Of a DNA stretch of 64,000 bases, positions 17,684 to 27,181 are shown piece by piece. Made by a program: the position numbers and the translations under genes. Source of the stretch: an uncultured Pontibacter sp. (GTDB lineage Bacteria; Bacteroidota; Bacteroidia; Cytophagales; Hymenobacteraceae); contig NZ_CANLMZ010000006.1 of assembly GCF_947492645.1 (NCBI RefSeq), positions 372,001 through 436,000 on the forward strand, written 5' to 3'. A model generated the notes under the pieces. It worked only from the letters and a program-made list of their open reading frames with translations, did not search any database and was not told where the DNA came from. Each line of letters begins with the position of its first letter. The stretch's first letter is position 1.

Positions 17684-18634
17684 ATGCTTTTAGATTTCGA
17701 ACAGCCGATTGCTGCCTTAGAAAACAAACTGCAGGAGATGAAGAAGCTGGCCACCGAGAGCCAGGTTGATGTATCGGAAGCAGTTAAGGCACTTGAAGAG
17801 AAGATCAAGAACCTTAAAAAGGAGACTTACGCCAATTTAACCCGTTGGCAACGCGTACAGCTGTCGCGCCACCCGGACAGACCATACACCTTGGATTATA
17901 TTAACGGCATTGCCAGCAAGTTTGTAGAGCTGCACGGCGACCGTACCGTTAGCGATGACAAAGCAATGGTAGGCGGATTCGGGGATATTGATGGCCGTAG
18001 CGTGATGTTTATCGGGCAACAAAAAGGCCGAAACACAAAGCAGCGCCAGATGCGCAACTTTGGTATGGCAAACCCAGAGGGTTACCGCAAAGCGCTTCGC
18101 CTGATGAAGATGGCTGAGAAGTTTGGAAGACCAATCGTTACGTTTATCGATACGCCAGGTGCTTTTCCGGGACTTGAGGCGGAAGAACGCGGACAGGGCG
18201 AGGCAATTGCGCGCAATCTGAAAGAGATGTTTATGCTGAAGGTGCCTGTGATCTGTATCATTATTGGCGAGGGTGCCTCTGGAGGTGCCTTAGGTATCGC
18301 TATTGGCGATAAAGTAATGATGCTGGAAAACACCTGGTATTCGGTTATCTCCCCGGAGTCGTGCTCCTCTATACTTTGGAGAAGCTGGAACTACAAAGAG
18401 CAGGCTGCCGAAGCGCTTAAACTAACGGCAACCGATATGCTGCAGAACAAGCTGATAGATGGCATCATTAAAGAGCCACTAGGAGGCGCGCACACAGAGC
18501 CGCAGAAAATGATGCGCAGCCTTAAGAAAGAAATAACGAAAATGCTTGATGAGCTGGAAGGCATAGAGGCAGAAGATCGCATCATGCAGCGCATTGAGAA
18601 GTTCTCTAACATGGGCGTGGTGCTTGAAGCGTAG
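17684..18634 (+). CDS. accA: Acetyl-CoA carboxylase carboxyltransferase subunit alpha
   Basis: A 316-residue protein, the normal length for AccA. With the beta subunit AccD it moves the carboxyl group from biotin on AccB to acetyl-CoA, giving malonyl-CoA for fatty-acid synthesis in the cytoplasm. Visible marks are the N-terminal helical region with LARHP-like [12 protein letters not shown], the crotonase-fold centre [18 protein letters not shown], and the oxyanion-hole segment [11 protein letters not shown] followed by [13 protein letters not shown]. accD is not adjacent. The gene stands alone, between a predicted promoter box and a hairpin terminator. Confidence 0.97.
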   Translation: MLLDFEQPIAALENKLQEMKKLATESQVDVSEAVKALEEKIKNLKKETYANLTRWQRVQLSRHPDRPYTLDYINGIASKFVELHGDRTVSDDKAMVGGFGDIDGRSVMFIGQQKGRNTKQRQMRNFGMANPEGYRKALRLMKMAEKFGRPIVTFIDTPGAFPGLEAEERGQGEAIARNLKEMFMLKVPVICIIIGEGASGGALGIAIGDKVMMLENTWYSVISPESCSSILWRSWNYKEQAAEALKLTATDMLQNKLIDGIIKEPLGGAHTEPQKMMRSLKKEITKMLDELEGIEAEDRIMQRIEKFSNMGVVLEA

Positions 18635-18659
18635 AAGCCTAAGCAATGATAGTTAGATT

Positions 18660-18699
18660 AAGAGGTAATGAAGCTGGCAGGCTTTGTTACCTCTTTTTG
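18660..18699 (+). terminator. Terminator after accA
   Basis: AAGAGGTAA (18660-18668) pairs with TTACCTCTT (18687-18695), followed by further T residues. It lies 25 bases after the accA stop. Confidence 0.7.
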
Positions 18700-18954
18700 T
18701 TTTATTACATTTAGCTATAGTTGGTTCTCAGGCAAGTCTCCTTTTTTAATTCAGCACTTAGTTTTATTTCGAACTTCGTGCTAAATCTGCACTATTACCT
18801 GAGATCGTAATCAGTTGGACTTCGATCTACGGTAGAAATACTAAGTTAAGTGCGTTAGATTAATCTGAGGAGGCATTGCAGGGCGATTTAGCAAATTTTA
18901 AAACTGATTTAGTAGTATAAAGTATAAGCATAAACTCATTAACTCTAAAACTCT

Positions 18955-19797
18955 ATGAAGCTACACGTAATTGATACAGGTTTTTTTAAATTGGATGGTG
19001 GTGCAATGTTTGGCGTAGTACCCAAAACGCTGTGGCAGCGCACCAACCCTGCCGACGAGAACAACCTTTGTACCTGGGCCATGCGTTGTATGCTGATAGA
19101 AGACGGTGAGAGGCTTATTTTGATTGATAACGGGATTGGAAACAAGCAGGATGCAAAGTTCTTTAGCCACTATTACCTGCACGGGGATGCGAGTTTAAGT
19201 TCGTCGCTGCACAAAGCCGGATTTACACATAATGATATCACAGATGTGTTTCTGACGCACCTGCACTTTGACCATTGTGGCGGAGGCGTAAAGTATAAAA
19301 ATGCGGACGGCGCTTTAGAACTGGTTTTTCCAAACGCCACCTATTGGTCTAATGCCGACCATTGGGAGTGGGCAACCAAACCCAACCCACGCGAGAAAGC
19401 CTCTTTTCTGAAAGAGAATATACTTCCGATGCAGGAAAGCGGAAACTTAAAGTTTATCGATCCAAATCAACCCTCGCCAATACAGCAATTTGAGATCTTT
19501 TATGCGGATGGGCATACAGATAAAATGATGGTGCCGATCATTTCCTACAAAGGCAGAAAGATAGCTTTTATGGCTGATTTGCTTCCATCTACAGGGCATA
19601 TACCGTTGCCCTACGTAATGGGCTACGATACGCGCCCGCTGCTGACAATGGAAGAGAAAGCCGCCTTTTTGAACATGGCTGCTACCGAAGATTTGGTTTT
19701 ATACTTTGAACATGATGCCGTAAACGAGTGCTGCACCGTTCAGCACACCGAAAAAGGAGTTCGCCTGAAGGACACGTTCTCATTAAGCGAGCTATAG
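18955..19797 (+). CDS. MBL-fold metallo-hydrolase
   Basis: A 280-residue metallo-beta-lactamase-fold protein. The metal-binding signature THLHFDHCGGG gives His102, His104, Asp106 and His107. Further ligands fit HTDKMM (His near residue 184) and the conserved ADLLPSTGH strand. A GGAMFGVVPKTLW start is shared with N-acyl homoserine lactonase-like and related hydrolases of unknown substrate. No signal peptide, so it is cytoplasmic. The patatin gene starts one base after its stop, so the two form an operon. The substrate is unknown, but a hydrolysed ester, lactone or thioester is plausible. Confidence 0.85.
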   Translation: MKLHVIDTGFFKLDGGAMFGVVPKTLWQRTNPADENNLCTWAMRCMLIEDGERLILIDNGIGNKQDAKFFSHYYLHGDASLSSSLHKAGFTHNDITDVFLTHLHFDHCGGGVKYKNADGALELVFPNATYWSNADHWEWATKPNPREKASFLKENILPMQESGNLKFIDPNQPSPIQQFEIFYADGHTDKMMVPIISYKGRKIAFMADLLPSTGHIPLPYVMGYDTRPLLTMEEKAAFLNMAATEDLVLYFEHDAVNECCTVQHTEKGVRLKDTFSLSEL

Positions 19798-19798
19798 G

Positions 19799-20575
19799 AT
19801 GCGGGTAGGTTTGGCCCTGTCGGGTGGTGGCGCAAGAGGAATAGCCCATTTGGGTGTGCTTAAAGCTTTTGATGAACTGGGTATCAAGATAAGTATGATT
19901 TCCGGTGTAAGCTCTGGTGCCATTGCCGGTGTGTTGTATGCGGCAGGCTATACACCCGACCAGGTACTGAAACTGATTAAAGAGTTAAGTATATTTAAAA
20001 TTGTAAGACCTGCTTTCGGCAAGGCAGGGTTGATGCACCTGGAAGAAGTAGAGAAACTATATAACAAGCACCTGGGGCCTGATATCCGTTTCGAAGACCT
20101 AAAAATTCCAGTAATTGTGAGTGCCACCGAAATGAATGAAGGCGTTACGGCGTACTTTTCTTCCGGTGAGCTGATAAAACCTTTGCTTGCTTCTTCTGCT
20201 GTTCCTATACTTTATCATCCCATTCAGTTCCAGGGCAAACTGCTTAATGATGGGGGCCTGTTAAACAACCTGCCCATCGACCCGCTGCACACCAACTGCG
20301 ACGTTAAAATAGCGGTACACGTTAACCCTATCAACCATCACGCCAAAGTAACCTCTATCAGGTCGATGGTGGAGCGAACGCTGCTGCTGGCCATCAACAA
20401 CAACGTAAAACTCCGGATGCACCTCTGCGACCTGCTAATTGAGCCGCAGGAACTTAAATATTACCGTCTGACAAACTTCAGGAAAGCTGATGAGATTTTT
20501 GAGATAGGGTATGCGCATACCATGAAACTTGAAAAACACATACGGCATCTGCTGAACAAACCTCATAGAACGTAA
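19799..20575 (+). CDS. Patatin-like phospholipase family protein (RssA-like)
   Basis: A 258-residue patatin-fold hydrolase. The oxyanion hole is SGGGARGIAHLG (residues 8-19), the nucleophile elbow is GVSSG with Ser38, and the catalytic Asp lies in NDGGLLNN near residue 153, completing the Ser-Asp dyad. It probably hydrolyses acyl esters of phospholipids or related lipids. No signal peptide or membrane segment is present, so it is cytoplasmic or peripheral. It is coupled to the upstream MBL hydrolase, which suggests linked lipid turnover. The size matches short bacterial RssA/YlbK-type patatins. Confidence 0.88.
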   Translation: MRVGLALSGGGARGIAHLGVLKAFDELGIKISMISGVSSGAIAGVLYAAGYTPDQVLKLIKELSIFKIVRPAFGKAGLMHLEEVEKLYNKHLGPDIRFEDLKIPVIVSATEMNEGVTAYFSSGELIKPLLASSAVPILYHPIQFQGKLLNDGGLLNNLPIDPLHTNCDVKIAVHVNPINHHAKVTSIRSMVERTLLLAINNNVKLRMHLCDLLIEPQELKYYRLTNFRKADEIFEIGYAHTMKLEKHIRHLLNKPHRT

Positions 20576-20817
20576 AATTGGCAGACAAGCGATAGGTGTA
20601 ACTAGCAGCCTAAGTGGTCTTTCTATGGCGCCGTAGCAATAGGAGCCTTCCAGCTACCTTCCCTGAAGACTAGCAGAAAAGAGATGCTAATAACCGGGGT
20701 GAGCTGCAATGCACCGTTGCGGAGGCAGTAAGTAAAACTTTTAGTCTATAAAATTAGAAAAGTACATCTTAATATTAACATAGTAACGTAAAAGGCTTAA
20801 AATCTAAGTCTTTGGTT

Positions 20818-21441
20818 ATGCGTAAACTTCTACTCCTCGTAGCCTTGCTACCGTTCGTCCTTTTTGCCCAGGAAAATGAAAGCTTCCTGATCAAAGCCAA
20901 AGTTAAGCAAGGTACTATCTTAATTGGAGGTACTTTAAATGCCTCTGCTTACAGTATCAGGGATGAAATCTCATCACCGCAGCAAACCCTGGAGGGGAAT
21001 AAGGTAAACGTTATCTTCAGGGCCAAAAACGGCTACTTCCTGCAACACGACTTCGTGGTGGGGCTCGACTTTATTGTGGACCATGAAAGTATAACGATCA
21101 CATCTGACCCTGAGCGCAAACCTGACAATCAAACATTTGCCCTAATGGGGCCTTTTGTGCGCTATTACCTGGATAACGGCATTTTTGGAGAAGTAACTGC
21201 AGCTGTTGGCTTAAACAATTTCTCTCTGAGCGATAAGTATAATCTGTTTGAGGGTACAGCAGGGGTAGGCTATGCTTTCTTTTTCAACGAAAAGTTTTCG
21301 ATAGAGCCGACATTAAGCCTGCGTTACTTTCAGAAGACGCTGCGCGATAAGAAGTATACTGCCATGGGACCCGTGTTTGGCGTGGGCATACAGGCCTATT
21401 TATTGCGTAAAAAAGCACATGTAATCAAAAGAGCTTTGTAA
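20818..21441 (+). CDS. Outer-membrane beta-barrel protein
   Basis: A 207-residue protein from ATG 20818. An upstream TTG would only add two residues before the signal peptide. Residues 1-18 (MRKLLLLVALLPFVLFAQ) are a signal peptide with cleavage after Ala. The rest shows alternating polar/hydrophobic strands with aromatic belts (NGYFLQHDFVVGLDFIV, GPFVRYYL, SIEPTLSLRYFQ) and ends near a hydrophobic strand, as in OmpA/OmpW-like eight-strand barrels. It is probably an outer-membrane protein of unknown function. A 242-bp gap precedes it, in which I see no feature. Confidence 0.7.
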   Translation: MRKLLLLVALLPFVLFAQENESFLIKAKVKQGTILIGGTLNASAYSIRDEISSPQQTLEGNKVNVIFRAKNGYFLQHDFVVGLDFIVDHESITITSDPERKPDNQTFALMGPFVRYYLDNGIFGEVTAAVGLNNFSLSDKYNLFEGTAGVGYAFFFNEKFSIEPTLSLRYFQKTLRDKKYTAMGPVFGVGIQAYLLRKKAHVIKRAL

Positions 21442-21522
21442 ATATGGCAAAATGTATGTATTTATACGTTTTGTTTCGTACTGTCGTAAATTGTGGTACA
21501 GGCAGTATATATTTACTTATAC

Positions 21523-22074
21523 ATGATCGCTAAATCCTTATCTAAATTCTTCTTTAAAATTACCGGCTGGAAATTAAATGGCAACCTTGCTCCGGAGTTG
21601 CGCCGCTGTGTCATGGTAGCTGCCCCGCATACAAGCAACTGGGATTTTGTTTATGCACGCGCCGCCTTTTACCTCATGGATGCGCCTATTCGGTTCACCA
21701 TCAAAAAAGAGTTTATGCGCTTTCCGTTTGGCGGCCTTTTGAAGGCTATGGGAGCATTGCCGATAGACCGCTCAAAGAACACCCGTATGGTAGATGCCAT
21801 GATCCAGATTTTTAACGAAACGCCAGGAGACATGTGTGTGATGGTAACACCGGAAGGTACGCGTAAATACCAGCCAAGATGGAGGCGTGGTTTTTATCAT
21901 GTGGCAGTAGGAGCAGGCGTACCGATTATACTTGGTTACCTGGACTATGCCAAAAAAGAAGCAGGCGTGGGGCCGGCATTTTATCCTACCGGCGATGCTG
22001 ATGCCGACATAGAGGCTATCATGGCTTTTTACCGCACAAAAACAGCCAAATATCCCGAACATGGCGTTAGGTAG
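21523..22074 (+). CDS. PlsC-family acyltransferase (1-acyl-glycerol-3-phosphate acyltransferase-like)
   Basis: A 183-residue acyltransferase. The HX4D catalytic motif is APHTSNWD (His to Asp). Further blocks are KKEFMRFPFG, GALPIDRSK and VTPEGTRKY, which match motifs II-III of the PlsC family. The start used (MIAKSLSKFFF) gives a short amphipathic helix; a GTG at 21493 would add ten residues of doubtful value. It is small compared with PlsC (about 245 residues), like the short Bacteroidota group whose acceptor is not known. Likely peripheral to the inner membrane, with a role in phospholipid or other acyl-lipid synthesis. Confidence 0.82.
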   Translation: MIAKSLSKFFFKITGWKLNGNLAPELRRCVMVAAPHTSNWDFVYARAAFYLMDAPIRFTIKKEFMRFPFGGLLKAMGALPIDRSKNTRMVDAMIQIFNETPGDMCVMVTPEGTRKYQPRWRRGFYHVAVGAGVPIILGYLDYAKKEAGVGPAFYPTGDADADIEAIMAFYRTKTAKYPEHGVR

Positions 22075-22094
22075 TAGTCAAGAAGTATTGTAAG

Positions 22095-22439
22095 ATGAAT
22101 ATAGAAGCCTTGCGCGCCTTGTGCCTTAGCTTGCCCGGAGCAACAGAAGATATTAGGTGGGGAGCGGATTTGTGCTTTCTGGTGGGCGGCAAAATGTTTT
22201 GTGCCACCAGTATAGATCCGCCACACCAGGTTTCCTTTAAAGTAACAGACGAGGATTTTGGTGCGCTTACCGTGTCTACTCAAATTGTGCCCGCCCCATA
22301 CTTAGCCCGCTATAAGTGGGTGCAGGTGCAGCAATGGACAAGTATAACCGATGAAGCGTGGCAGACATATGTAAAGCAGTCTTACGAAATGGTTAAGGCG
22401 AAACTACCCAAGAGCAAACTCAAAGCCCTGGAAGTATAG
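22095..22439 (+). CDS. MmcQ/YjbR family protein
   Basis: A 114-residue protein with the YjbR/MmcQ pattern: LPGATEDIRWG near the N-terminus, the central strand KMFCATSIDPPHQVSFKV, and the end of the CyaY-like fold with the helix SYEMVKAKLPKSK. Family members have a DNA-binding-like fold, but no role has been firmly shown. It starts 20 bases after the acyltransferase stop and may be co-transcribed. The length is normal for the family. Confidence 0.88.
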   Translation: MNIEALRALCLSLPGATEDIRWGADLCFLVGGKMFCATSIDPPHQVSFKVTDEDFGALTVSTQIVPAPYLARYKWVQVQQWTSITDEAWQTYVKQSYEMVKAKLPKSKLKALEV

Positions 22440-22549
22440 CTTTTGTTCAAGTATAAAACTGCCTTGTTATTGACTTTTATCTCTATTGTAAGTTGCTGGT
22501 ATTTAGTTTTTATACTATAATAATCTTAAGTCATACTTCAACTATTATA

Positions 22550-22591
22550 AAAACAAAGGGAGCCGCTGTTATAAGCGGCTCCCTTTGTTTT
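22550..22591. terminator. Bidirectional terminator between yjbR-like gene and smc
   Basis: Perfect 18-bp stem (22550-22567 with 22574-22591), loop of six bases, GC-rich centre (GGGAGCCGCT) and A/T tails on both sides. It is placed to stop both the plus-strand transcript and the smc transcript that ends at 22608. Confidence 0.9.
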
Positions 22592-22607
22592 TATAAGTAT
22601 AAATTAG

Positions 22608-25600
22608 CTATGCTATCTGGCGTAAGTCTACCGGAATTACTCTGGATATTCCGGCTTCAATCATGGTGATACCATACATCACATCGGTAGAGGCCATGGT
22701 GCGCTTGTTATGCGTTACCACTATAAACTGAGACTCACCAGAGAATTTACGGATGATGTTGTTGAACTTATCGATGTTCGCGTCATCAAGTGGGGCGTCC
22801 ACCTCATCGAAAATACAGAACGGCGCCGGCTTAAGTAAGTAGATAGCAAACAGCAACGAAATAGCGGTAAGCGTTTTCTCGCCACCAGACAACTGGTTTA
22901 TCGTTAAAGGACGCTTGCCTTTAGGCTGTGCCATGATCTCAATCTTAGACTCCAGCGGGTTTTTAGGATCAGAAACTACCAGTTCGCAATTATCTTCGTC
23001 GGTAAACAGGCTGCGGAACACGTTCTTAAAGTTCTCCCTAATCTGCTCAAACGACTCCATGAATTTTTCCTTTGCAACAGTATCAATCTCGTTGATGGTG
23101 TCGATGAGCGTGTTTTTCGCGTTGATAAGGTCGTCGCGTTGCTCTGATATAAATTTATTGCGCTCCTCAATCTCTGTGTAGGCCTCTGCTGCCATGGCAT
23201 TAACCGGCCCCATCTTGTCTAAAGCTGATTTAACAGAGATGATCTGGTAATTCAGTTCCTCATCAGATAAAGGAATTAACTCTACAGGCTCAGGAGGTGC
23301 TGTGGCAAAGTCTTCCGGAGAGATGTTGAATTCAGCTGCCAGGCGTTCCTGAATAGAAACGAGCTTTATTTTGGTATCACTCAGCGTTTGCTGCATGCGC
23401 ATTAATAGCTCGTCTGCATTCTGGCGTTTGCGCTGCAGTTCCCGGATGGTTTTCTCTTTCTCGTCTAGTTCACCGCGCAGGCTGAAGTACTTTTTCTCAA
23501 TTGCTTCCAGTTCGTAGCCGAACTCTCGGCGCGCCTCCGTCATTTGCGTTACTACCGCTTCGTTTTCTTCTATAAATTCACTTGACTCAACGGTTTCTTC
23601 TTCGGCTTTTGCCAGTTCGCTTTTAAGGCTGTTAATACGCTCCTGGTTCGCCTCAACAGTTTTCTGCTTATAGCTTATTTCCTGCTGTAAGCTTGTAAAG
23701 CGGTTTTTAAACTGGTGATACTGTATATTTTCCTGGTTATAGCTGCCGGAGATAACAGTAATTTGTTCCTGCTGCTGTTCCAGCTGTGCGGCAAAACTGG
23801 CTATTTCCTGCTCTAGGCGTTTCAGCTCCTGCATGTCGGCTTCGGCCTGCGGCGATACTTCCATACTTTGCTCACGCAACTCTACTAGTCTTTCGTGCAG
23901 TTCGTCGCGCTTCTGGTCAAAGTTTTTCAGGTTTTGCTGGTATTGCTCATACTTGATGCGAACAGTAAGCAAGTCCTGCTGCATTTTAGAGACATCTTTC
24001 TCCAGTTGCTTAATGGCGTCTTTTTTAGACTCGTTGCGGTGGTTTTGCAGAATCTGGTTTTGGGTATTGATGCGGCTCTGCAGTAAATCAACCTGCTCTT
24101 GTAAGGCTGTTACCTCTGTGGCCAGTTTCTCCAGGTTTTGCTTGCGGCCCAGGCGGTTTCCATCAAACACACCCACAGACCCACCGGATAAGCTAAGCGG
24201 TTTACGGATGGCGCTTCCGTCTTTAAGTATAATGGTTTTGTACTCGCTGCCGTACAATTCATCTTCAGAGTCATCGGAGATGTATACATTGCGCAGCATG
24301 TACTTCATCAGGTTGCTATACTTTTTATCAGCCGACACAACTTCATAAGCAGCCTTCAGGCTTCCTTCGCTAAAAGTAGCCGTTGGCTCCAGTTCCTCAA
24401 TCTCTGAAAGTATGATAAAGTTAGCGCGGCCCTTGTTTTCGCTTTTAAGTAAACTTACGGCATCTACTGCATCCTGCAATTCATCCACTACAAAGTAGTT
24501 CATGTACTGCTCCAGGTAGCTTTCGATAAGCGGTTTATAATCAGGCTCGCATACAAGTATGTCTGATAGGAGTGGGGCAGGTTTAGACCAGCTGTCGGAT
24601 TTGCTCAGGAATTTGATTGCCTCCGGAAAGCCCTCCATATTCTCCACCAGCGACTTGGTCAGGTTGTACTGGTTTTGCTTTGAATCAAGTGTTCTGTTTA
24701 ACTCTGCCAGCTGTGCCTTAAGCTCATCTATGGCCACCTCAGTTGTTTCTATACTTTGGGCCAACGTTTCTTCGTGGGCCTGCAGCCTTACCAGTTCAGA
24801 GGTATTTTCCTCGAGTACCTGCTGCGCTTCCTGTAGTTGCTCCTGCAGGATGCGGCCATCTTCGTCAGCATTTAGTTGCTGTTGTTGCAGTCGCTCCAGT
24901 TCCTGGTTAATGTTTTGTATCTGTACCTGGCCAATCTCCAGGGATTTGCTTAGCTGGTATACTTCGTTCTGTTTGTTTTTGTGCTGCTGCACCAGGGCTT
25001 GATGTGCTTCCTGTAGGCTGGATTTCTGCTCGTTTGCTTCCTGCAGCTGTTCTTTAACAGCAGCCATCTGTGCTTCGGACTCCGCAAATTTGTCCTGCAC
25101 CTGTATCAGTTCGTCACGCAGTTCAAGTATACTTTCCTGGGTGTGTTCCAGGTTGGCAGTATCCTGACCGATTTGCTGGCGCAACTGCTGCATGCGCTCT
25201 TTCAGGTAGTTGCTGCGCTCAGACTTTAACTTTATGTCGTTTTCCAGCTGGCGAAGCTTGGCTGTCTGCACCTGCATTGTTTTCTGGCTTTCGGCCAGTT
25301 CCTGCTGGGTGCGGTTCAGTTCCTCTTTCTGGTCGGCAATGGCGTCCTCAGCTTCTGTTACAGCACTTACATAGCCTTCTTTTAGCTCGGTTTCGTTTTT
25401 TACGTCCTGTTGTAAGCGCTCCAGCGTGTTCTGGTACTGAGATATATTGCGACGCGCATACTCCAAGCTGTGCTTTTTATAGTCTTCCTTTAGCTGGAAG
25501 TACTTAATGGCTTGTTTTGCTTGCCTCTCCAGCGTTTTCATGTTCTTCCCGATCTCGAAAAGTACATCTTCCACGCGTTCCAGGTCAGCGTCTGTTTCTT

Positions 25601-26144
25601 CCAGCTTTTTAAGTGTCTGCTTTTTGCGCACCCTGAATTTAGAGATGCCGGCGGCCTCCTCGAAAAGCAAGCGGCGCGAGTTTTCCTTGTCGTTCAGGAT
25701 TTCGTCCACCATCTTCAGTTCGATAATGGCGTAGCTGTCAGACCCGATACCTGTATCCAGGAAAAGTTCGTTTATATCTTTCAGACGGCAGGTTACCCCG
25801 TTTAACTGGTACTCGCTATCACCGTTACGGTAATATTTTCTGGTAACTGTTACCTGTGAGTACTCTGTTGGCAAAACACCCCTGTTATTATCAAAGGTGA
25901 TGGATACCTCGGCCATTTGTGTTGGCTTGCGGGTTTTGGAACCGTTAAAGATCACGTTCTCCATTTTATCAGAGCGGAGGTTACGTGTTTTCTGCTCTCC
26001 CAATACCCAGCGAATGGCATCTACAATGTTGGATTTGCCGCAGCCGTTAGGCCCCACAATTCCGGTAATGCCATTGTCAAAATTTATAACGACACGGTCG
26101 CCAAAACTTTTGAATCCCTTAATTTCTAATCTTGATACTTGCAT
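22608..26144 (-). CDS. smc: Chromosome segregation protein SMC
   Basis: A 1178-residue protein, the normal length of bacterial SMC. Walker A is GPNGCGKSN (residues 31-39). Long coiled coils follow to about residue 500, the hinge (residues ~500-660, GFPEAIKFL start), and then the return coiled coil. The C-terminal head has the ABC signature LSGGEKTL and Walker B FCIFDEVDAP. As a dimer with ScpA/ScpB it loops and segregates DNA. The start MQVSRLEIKGFKSFG is the canonical N-terminus. A TACTTTTG box (26184-26177, minus strand) 33 bases upstream could be its -7 element. Several AAGTATA heptamers lie inside the gene. Confidence 0.98.
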   Translation of the reverse strand: MQVSRLEIKGFKSFGDRVVINFDNGITGIVGPNGCGKSNIVDAIRWVLGEQKTRNLRSDKMENVIFNGSKTRKPTQMAEVSITFDNNRGVLPTEYSQVTVTRKYYRNGDSEYQLNGVTCRLKDINELFLDTGIGSDSYAIIELKMVDEILNDKENSRRLLFEEAAGISKFRVRKKQTLKKLEETDADLERVEDVLFEIGKNMKTLERQAKQAIKYFQLKEDYKKHSLEYARRNISQYQNTLERLQQDVKNETELKEGYVSAVTEAEDAIADQKEELNRTQQELAESQKTMQVQTAKLRQLENDIKLKSERSNYLKERMQQLRQQIGQDTANLEHTQESILELRDELIQVQDKFAESEAQMAAVKEQLQEANEQKSSLQEAHQALVQQHKNKQNEVYQLSKSLEIGQVQIQNINQELERLQQQQLNADEDGRILQEQLQEAQQVLEENTSELVRLQAHEETLAQSIETTEVAIDELKAQLAELNRTLDSKQNQYNLTKSLVENMEGFPEAIKFLSKSDSWSKPAPLLSDILVCEPDYKPLIESYLEQYMNYFVVDELQDAVDAVSLLKSENKGRANFIILSEIEELEPTATFSEGSLKAAYEVVSADKKYSNLMKYMLRNVYISDDSEDELYGSEYKTIILKDGSAIRKPLSLSGGSVGVFDGNRLGRKQNLEKLATEVTALQEQVDLLQSRINTQNQILQNHRNESKKDAIKQLEKDVSKMQQDLLTVRIKYEQYQQNLKNFDQKRDELHERLVELREQSMEVSPQAEADMQELKRLEQEIASFAAQLEQQQEQITVISGSYNQENIQYHQFKNRFTSLQQEISYKQKTVEANQERINSLKSELAKAEEETVESSEFIEENEAVVTQMTEARREFGYELEAIEKKYFSLRGELDEKEKTIRELQRKRQNADELLMRMQQTLSDTKIKLVSIQERLAAEFNISPEDFATAPPEPVELIPLSDEELNYQIISVKSALDKMGPVNAMAAEAYTEIEERNKFISEQRDDLINAKNTLIDTINEIDTVAKEKFMESFEQIRENFKNVFRSLFTDEDNCELVVSDPKNPLESKIEIMAQPKGKRPLTINQLSGGEKTLTAISLLFAIYLLKPAPFCIFDEVDAPLDDANIDKFNNIIRKFSGESQFIVVTHNKRTMASTDVMYGITMIEAGISRVIPVDLRQIA

Positions 26145-26587
26145 TCGCGTTCGCGGAATCTCTTCTGTTCTATCTTCAAAAGTAAGGTAAATTTCTCAAT
26201 TAGCTAGTTGGTTTAGCTCAACTTTGTAAAGAAAAAGCGGTTCATTTTGGTAGCACAGCTTCTTTTTCGAAAACAGTACTAAGGCCTTCTTATTTTATAT
26301 GTTTTCAGTAAAGGGTGTTTGGGTATTGATGCAGGAGTATGCCCTTGTTGCGTTACTATGTCGGAAGCACCGTTTACTATAAGAGATGCGTAAAGTTATA
26401 AACTAGGTCAGCAGCGTAGTATACACGTTTATGTGGGAGATTAAAAGTATGCCAGGATGAAGAGCAACGGGAGTAGCGCCGACCAGTATCTGAACAAGGT
26501 GAATTACTTATGCATATGCTACAAATAGGTGCAATTTTTTATTCCAATCTAAAACTCTATATTTGGTAAAGCTACCTACCTGCTGCT
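26145..26587 (+). other. Intergenic region between divergent smc and a hypothetical gene
   Basis: 443 bp with promoters for two divergent genes: a possible smc -7 box at 26177-26184 (minus) and a -7 box at 26558-26565 (plus). I found no small gene, RNA fold or repeat in the middle part. Confidence 0.45.
26558..26565 (+). promoter_or_regulatory. Predicted -7 promoter box
   Basis: TATATTTG matches TAnnTTTG and lies 22 bases before the ATG at 26588. The -33 side has only a T-run (near 26535-26540), so the match is partial. Confidence 0.35.
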
Positions 26588-27106
26588 ATGGACGATTTTA
26601 AAATCATACTTTATATACTGGCTGCTGTGGCCTATTTTCTGTTTTCGCAATGGCGTAAGGCATTTAATTCGTCTGATGCACGGGAAGACGAAGCACCTGC
26701 AAAACCACAGCAAAGGCGTGTGCAGCCGCAACAGCCTGCAAGACCAGTAACTTCGTTTGAGGACATCTTGCGTGAGCTTCAGCCAAAAATGGAGAAAGGA
26801 AGAGCCGAGGTAGAAAATGCAAGAGAAAGAGCCAGGGAAGTAATACCGCCTGTAATGGCGACGGTTGAAAGCGCCCCAAAGTATAGAAATTACGATGATA
26901 TGGCTCCAAAGGCACTTTCCTGGGAAAAACCCGCTGAGGCCATCCAAGCTCAGAGAAGATCTGATGCTCGAAAGCAGCCCATATTTAAAGGCAATACTGA
27001 AAGCCTAAATACGAAGCCGAGCCGTTATGCTGCCATGCTTCAAAACCCCGCCACGGTTCGCGATGCTGTTATCCTGTCTGAAATCTTTAACAGAAAGTAT
27101 ACTTGA
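26588..27106 (+). CDS. Hypothetical membrane-anchored protein
   Basis: A 172-residue protein that I do not recognise. Residues 5-20 (KIILYILAAVAYFLFS) are one transmembrane segment with a short outside N-terminus. The remainder is hydrophilic, rich in Pro, Gln, Arg and Glu, and probably disordered in parts. A conserved-looking C-terminal end is VRDAVILSEIFNRKY. The layout fits a single-pass inner-membrane protein with a cytoplasmic tail. It is alone, with a predicted promoter box upstream and a strong terminator downstream. Confidence 0.7.
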   Translation: MDDFKIILYILAAVAYFLFSQWRKAFNSSDAREDEAPAKPQQRRVQPQQPARPVTSFEDILRELQPKMEKGRAEVENARERAREVIPPVMATVESAPKYRNYDDMAPKALSWEKPAEAIQAQRRSDARKQPIFKGNTESLNTKPSRYAAMLQNPATVRDAVILSEIFNRKYT

Positions 27107-27127
27107 TTTACGAAGGTATAATTTAAC

Positions 27128-27181
27128 AAAGTAAAGCAGCAAAGGCCCGGCATAATAACCGGGCCTTTGCTGCTTTACTTT
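27128..27181. terminator. Bidirectional terminator, 23-bp stem
   Basis: 27128-27150 pairs perfectly with 27159-27181, loop CATAATAA. It serves the plus-strand hypothetical gene and the minus-strand FkbM-type gene. The stop codon and last codon of the latter (27175-27180) lie inside one arm. Confidence 0.9.

Noticed and set aside
25070-25507. 145-codon plus-strand frame inside smc
   Set aside because: It is the antisense shadow of a coiled coil with biased codons. No start site or homology argument supports it.
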